Positions 5,551-5,905 of a DNA stretch of 5,905 nt are shown here, piece after piece (the first letter of the stretch is position 1; each line of letters begins with the position of its first letter). The stretch comes from Dehalococcoides mccartyi (lineage in GTDB: Bacteria > Chloroflexota > Dehalococcoidia > UBA2979). Made by a program: the position numbers and the translations under genes. Below the pieces are notes generated by a model, which was given only the letters and a program-made list of their open reading frames with translations, made no database searches and was not told where the DNA came from. Where the stretch lies: NCBI GenBank assembly GCA_945888895.1, contig CAMDAY010000140.1, positions 1 to 5,905 on the forward strand. Direction: 5' to 3'.

Positions 5551-5905
5551 CTACTTCATCAGCGATTCGAACCAGCGGCCCACCTCGCGGGGGTCGTCGG
5601 TGTGCGGCATGTACAGCATCTGGATGTCGACGACCGCGGCGCGCTCCTTGAGTTGCTCGCGCACCTCGTCGAGGCTGCCGATGCACTGTGCTGCGCGCAC
5701 CATCTCGTCCGAGATCGCGGCAATCGAGGCTTCGGCGTCGCGCGCGGCCCACGCGGCCTGCGAGGCGTGCACTTCGTCCTCGTAGCCGTTGCGCTCCAGC
5801 ATGTGCGCATACACGGTGCCCATGCGGTTGACGTAGTGCTGGATCTGGCGGCGCGCCTCGCGCCACTTCGCCGCGTCGTCCCCGGAGCGGTCGAGGATGT
5901 CGACG
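5551..5905 (-). CDS. Luciferase-like (LLM class) flavin-dependent monooxygenase, C-terminal end
   Basis: The reading frame is open from the right edge to the TAG at 5551-5553, giving the last 117 codons. An internal ATG at 5823 is not a credible start, because the frame and helix pattern continue upstream (VDILDRSGDDAAKWREARRQ begins at the edge). The tail has the layout of bacterial luciferase-like oxidoreductases: a long charged helical region, then ISDEMVRAAQCIGSLDEVRE, a helix (QLKERAAVV), a final strand VDIQMLYMPHTDD, and a terminal helix ending WFESLMK. This matches the family's closing pattern 'd-G-T/S-x-e-E-V-x-e-x-L ... d-x-x-x-l-x-p'. Such enzymes use FMNH2 or F420H2 as a barrel-bound cofactor in monooxygenation or reduction. 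The barrel core and cofactor residues lie outside the window, so cofactor and substrate are undecided. Direct abutment with the MFS gene suggests that the permease moves its substrate or product. Confidence 0.7.
   Translation of the reverse strand, partial: VDILDRSGDDAAKWREARRQIQHYVNRMGTVYAHMLERNGYEDEVHASQAAWAARDAEASIAAISDEMVRAAQCIGSLDEVREQLKERAAVVDIQMLYMPHTDDPREVGRWFESLMK

Noticed and set aside
5551..5823. A stand-alone 90-aa gene starting at the ATG at 5823
   Set aside because: The same frame stays open to the window edge and continues the helix pattern; it is better read as the C-terminus of a larger luciferase-like enzyme.

Overview
The window is a high-GC bacterial segment (roughly two thirds G+C by eye) packed with lipid- or carboxylate-type catabolic genes. 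The strong GC bias at third codon positions, GTG starts, Shine-Dalgarno sites, a Tat-type lipoprotein signal and the abundance of acyl-CoA dehydrogenase, crotonase and luciferase-like enzymes suggest an actinobacterium or a Chloroflexota lineage rich in such paralogues. The sequence alone does not decide between these. There is no rRNA, tRNA, CRISPR array, transposase or phage gene.

Layout. Left block, all on the minus strand and read right to left: an acyl-CoA dehydrogenase (1656-2873), a crotonase-family protein (713-1540), and the N-terminal 216 codons of an extracytoplasmic solute-binding lipoprotein that runs off the left edge (1-650). Middle: a 259-bp divergent control region (2874-3132) holding AT-rich patches and several short dyads. 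To its right a second crotonase-family gene reads on the plus strand (3133-4017) and ends in a good GC hairpin terminator. Right block, minus strand: the C-terminal end of a luciferase-like flavin monooxygenase entering from the right edge (5551-5905), its stop codon directly abutting the GTG start of an MFS transporter (4225-5550). The MFS gene converges on the second crotonase.

How the parts may work together. A flavin monooxygenase, a monocarboxylate-like MFS permease, an ACAD, two crotonases and an ABC-type binding protein would fit uptake, oxygenation and CoA-dependent breakdown of an organic acid. The substrate cannot be named from this window. The most notable point is that both crotonases keep the oxyanion-hole scaffold but lack both catalytic glutamates of classical enoyl-CoA hydratase. 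Both also carry a longer active-site loop, so 'enoyl-CoA hydratase' is probably the wrong reaction for either. A second theme is GC hairpins without a U tract at or near gene 3' ends: after the ACAD, inside the last codons of the first crotonase, and across the MFS stop.
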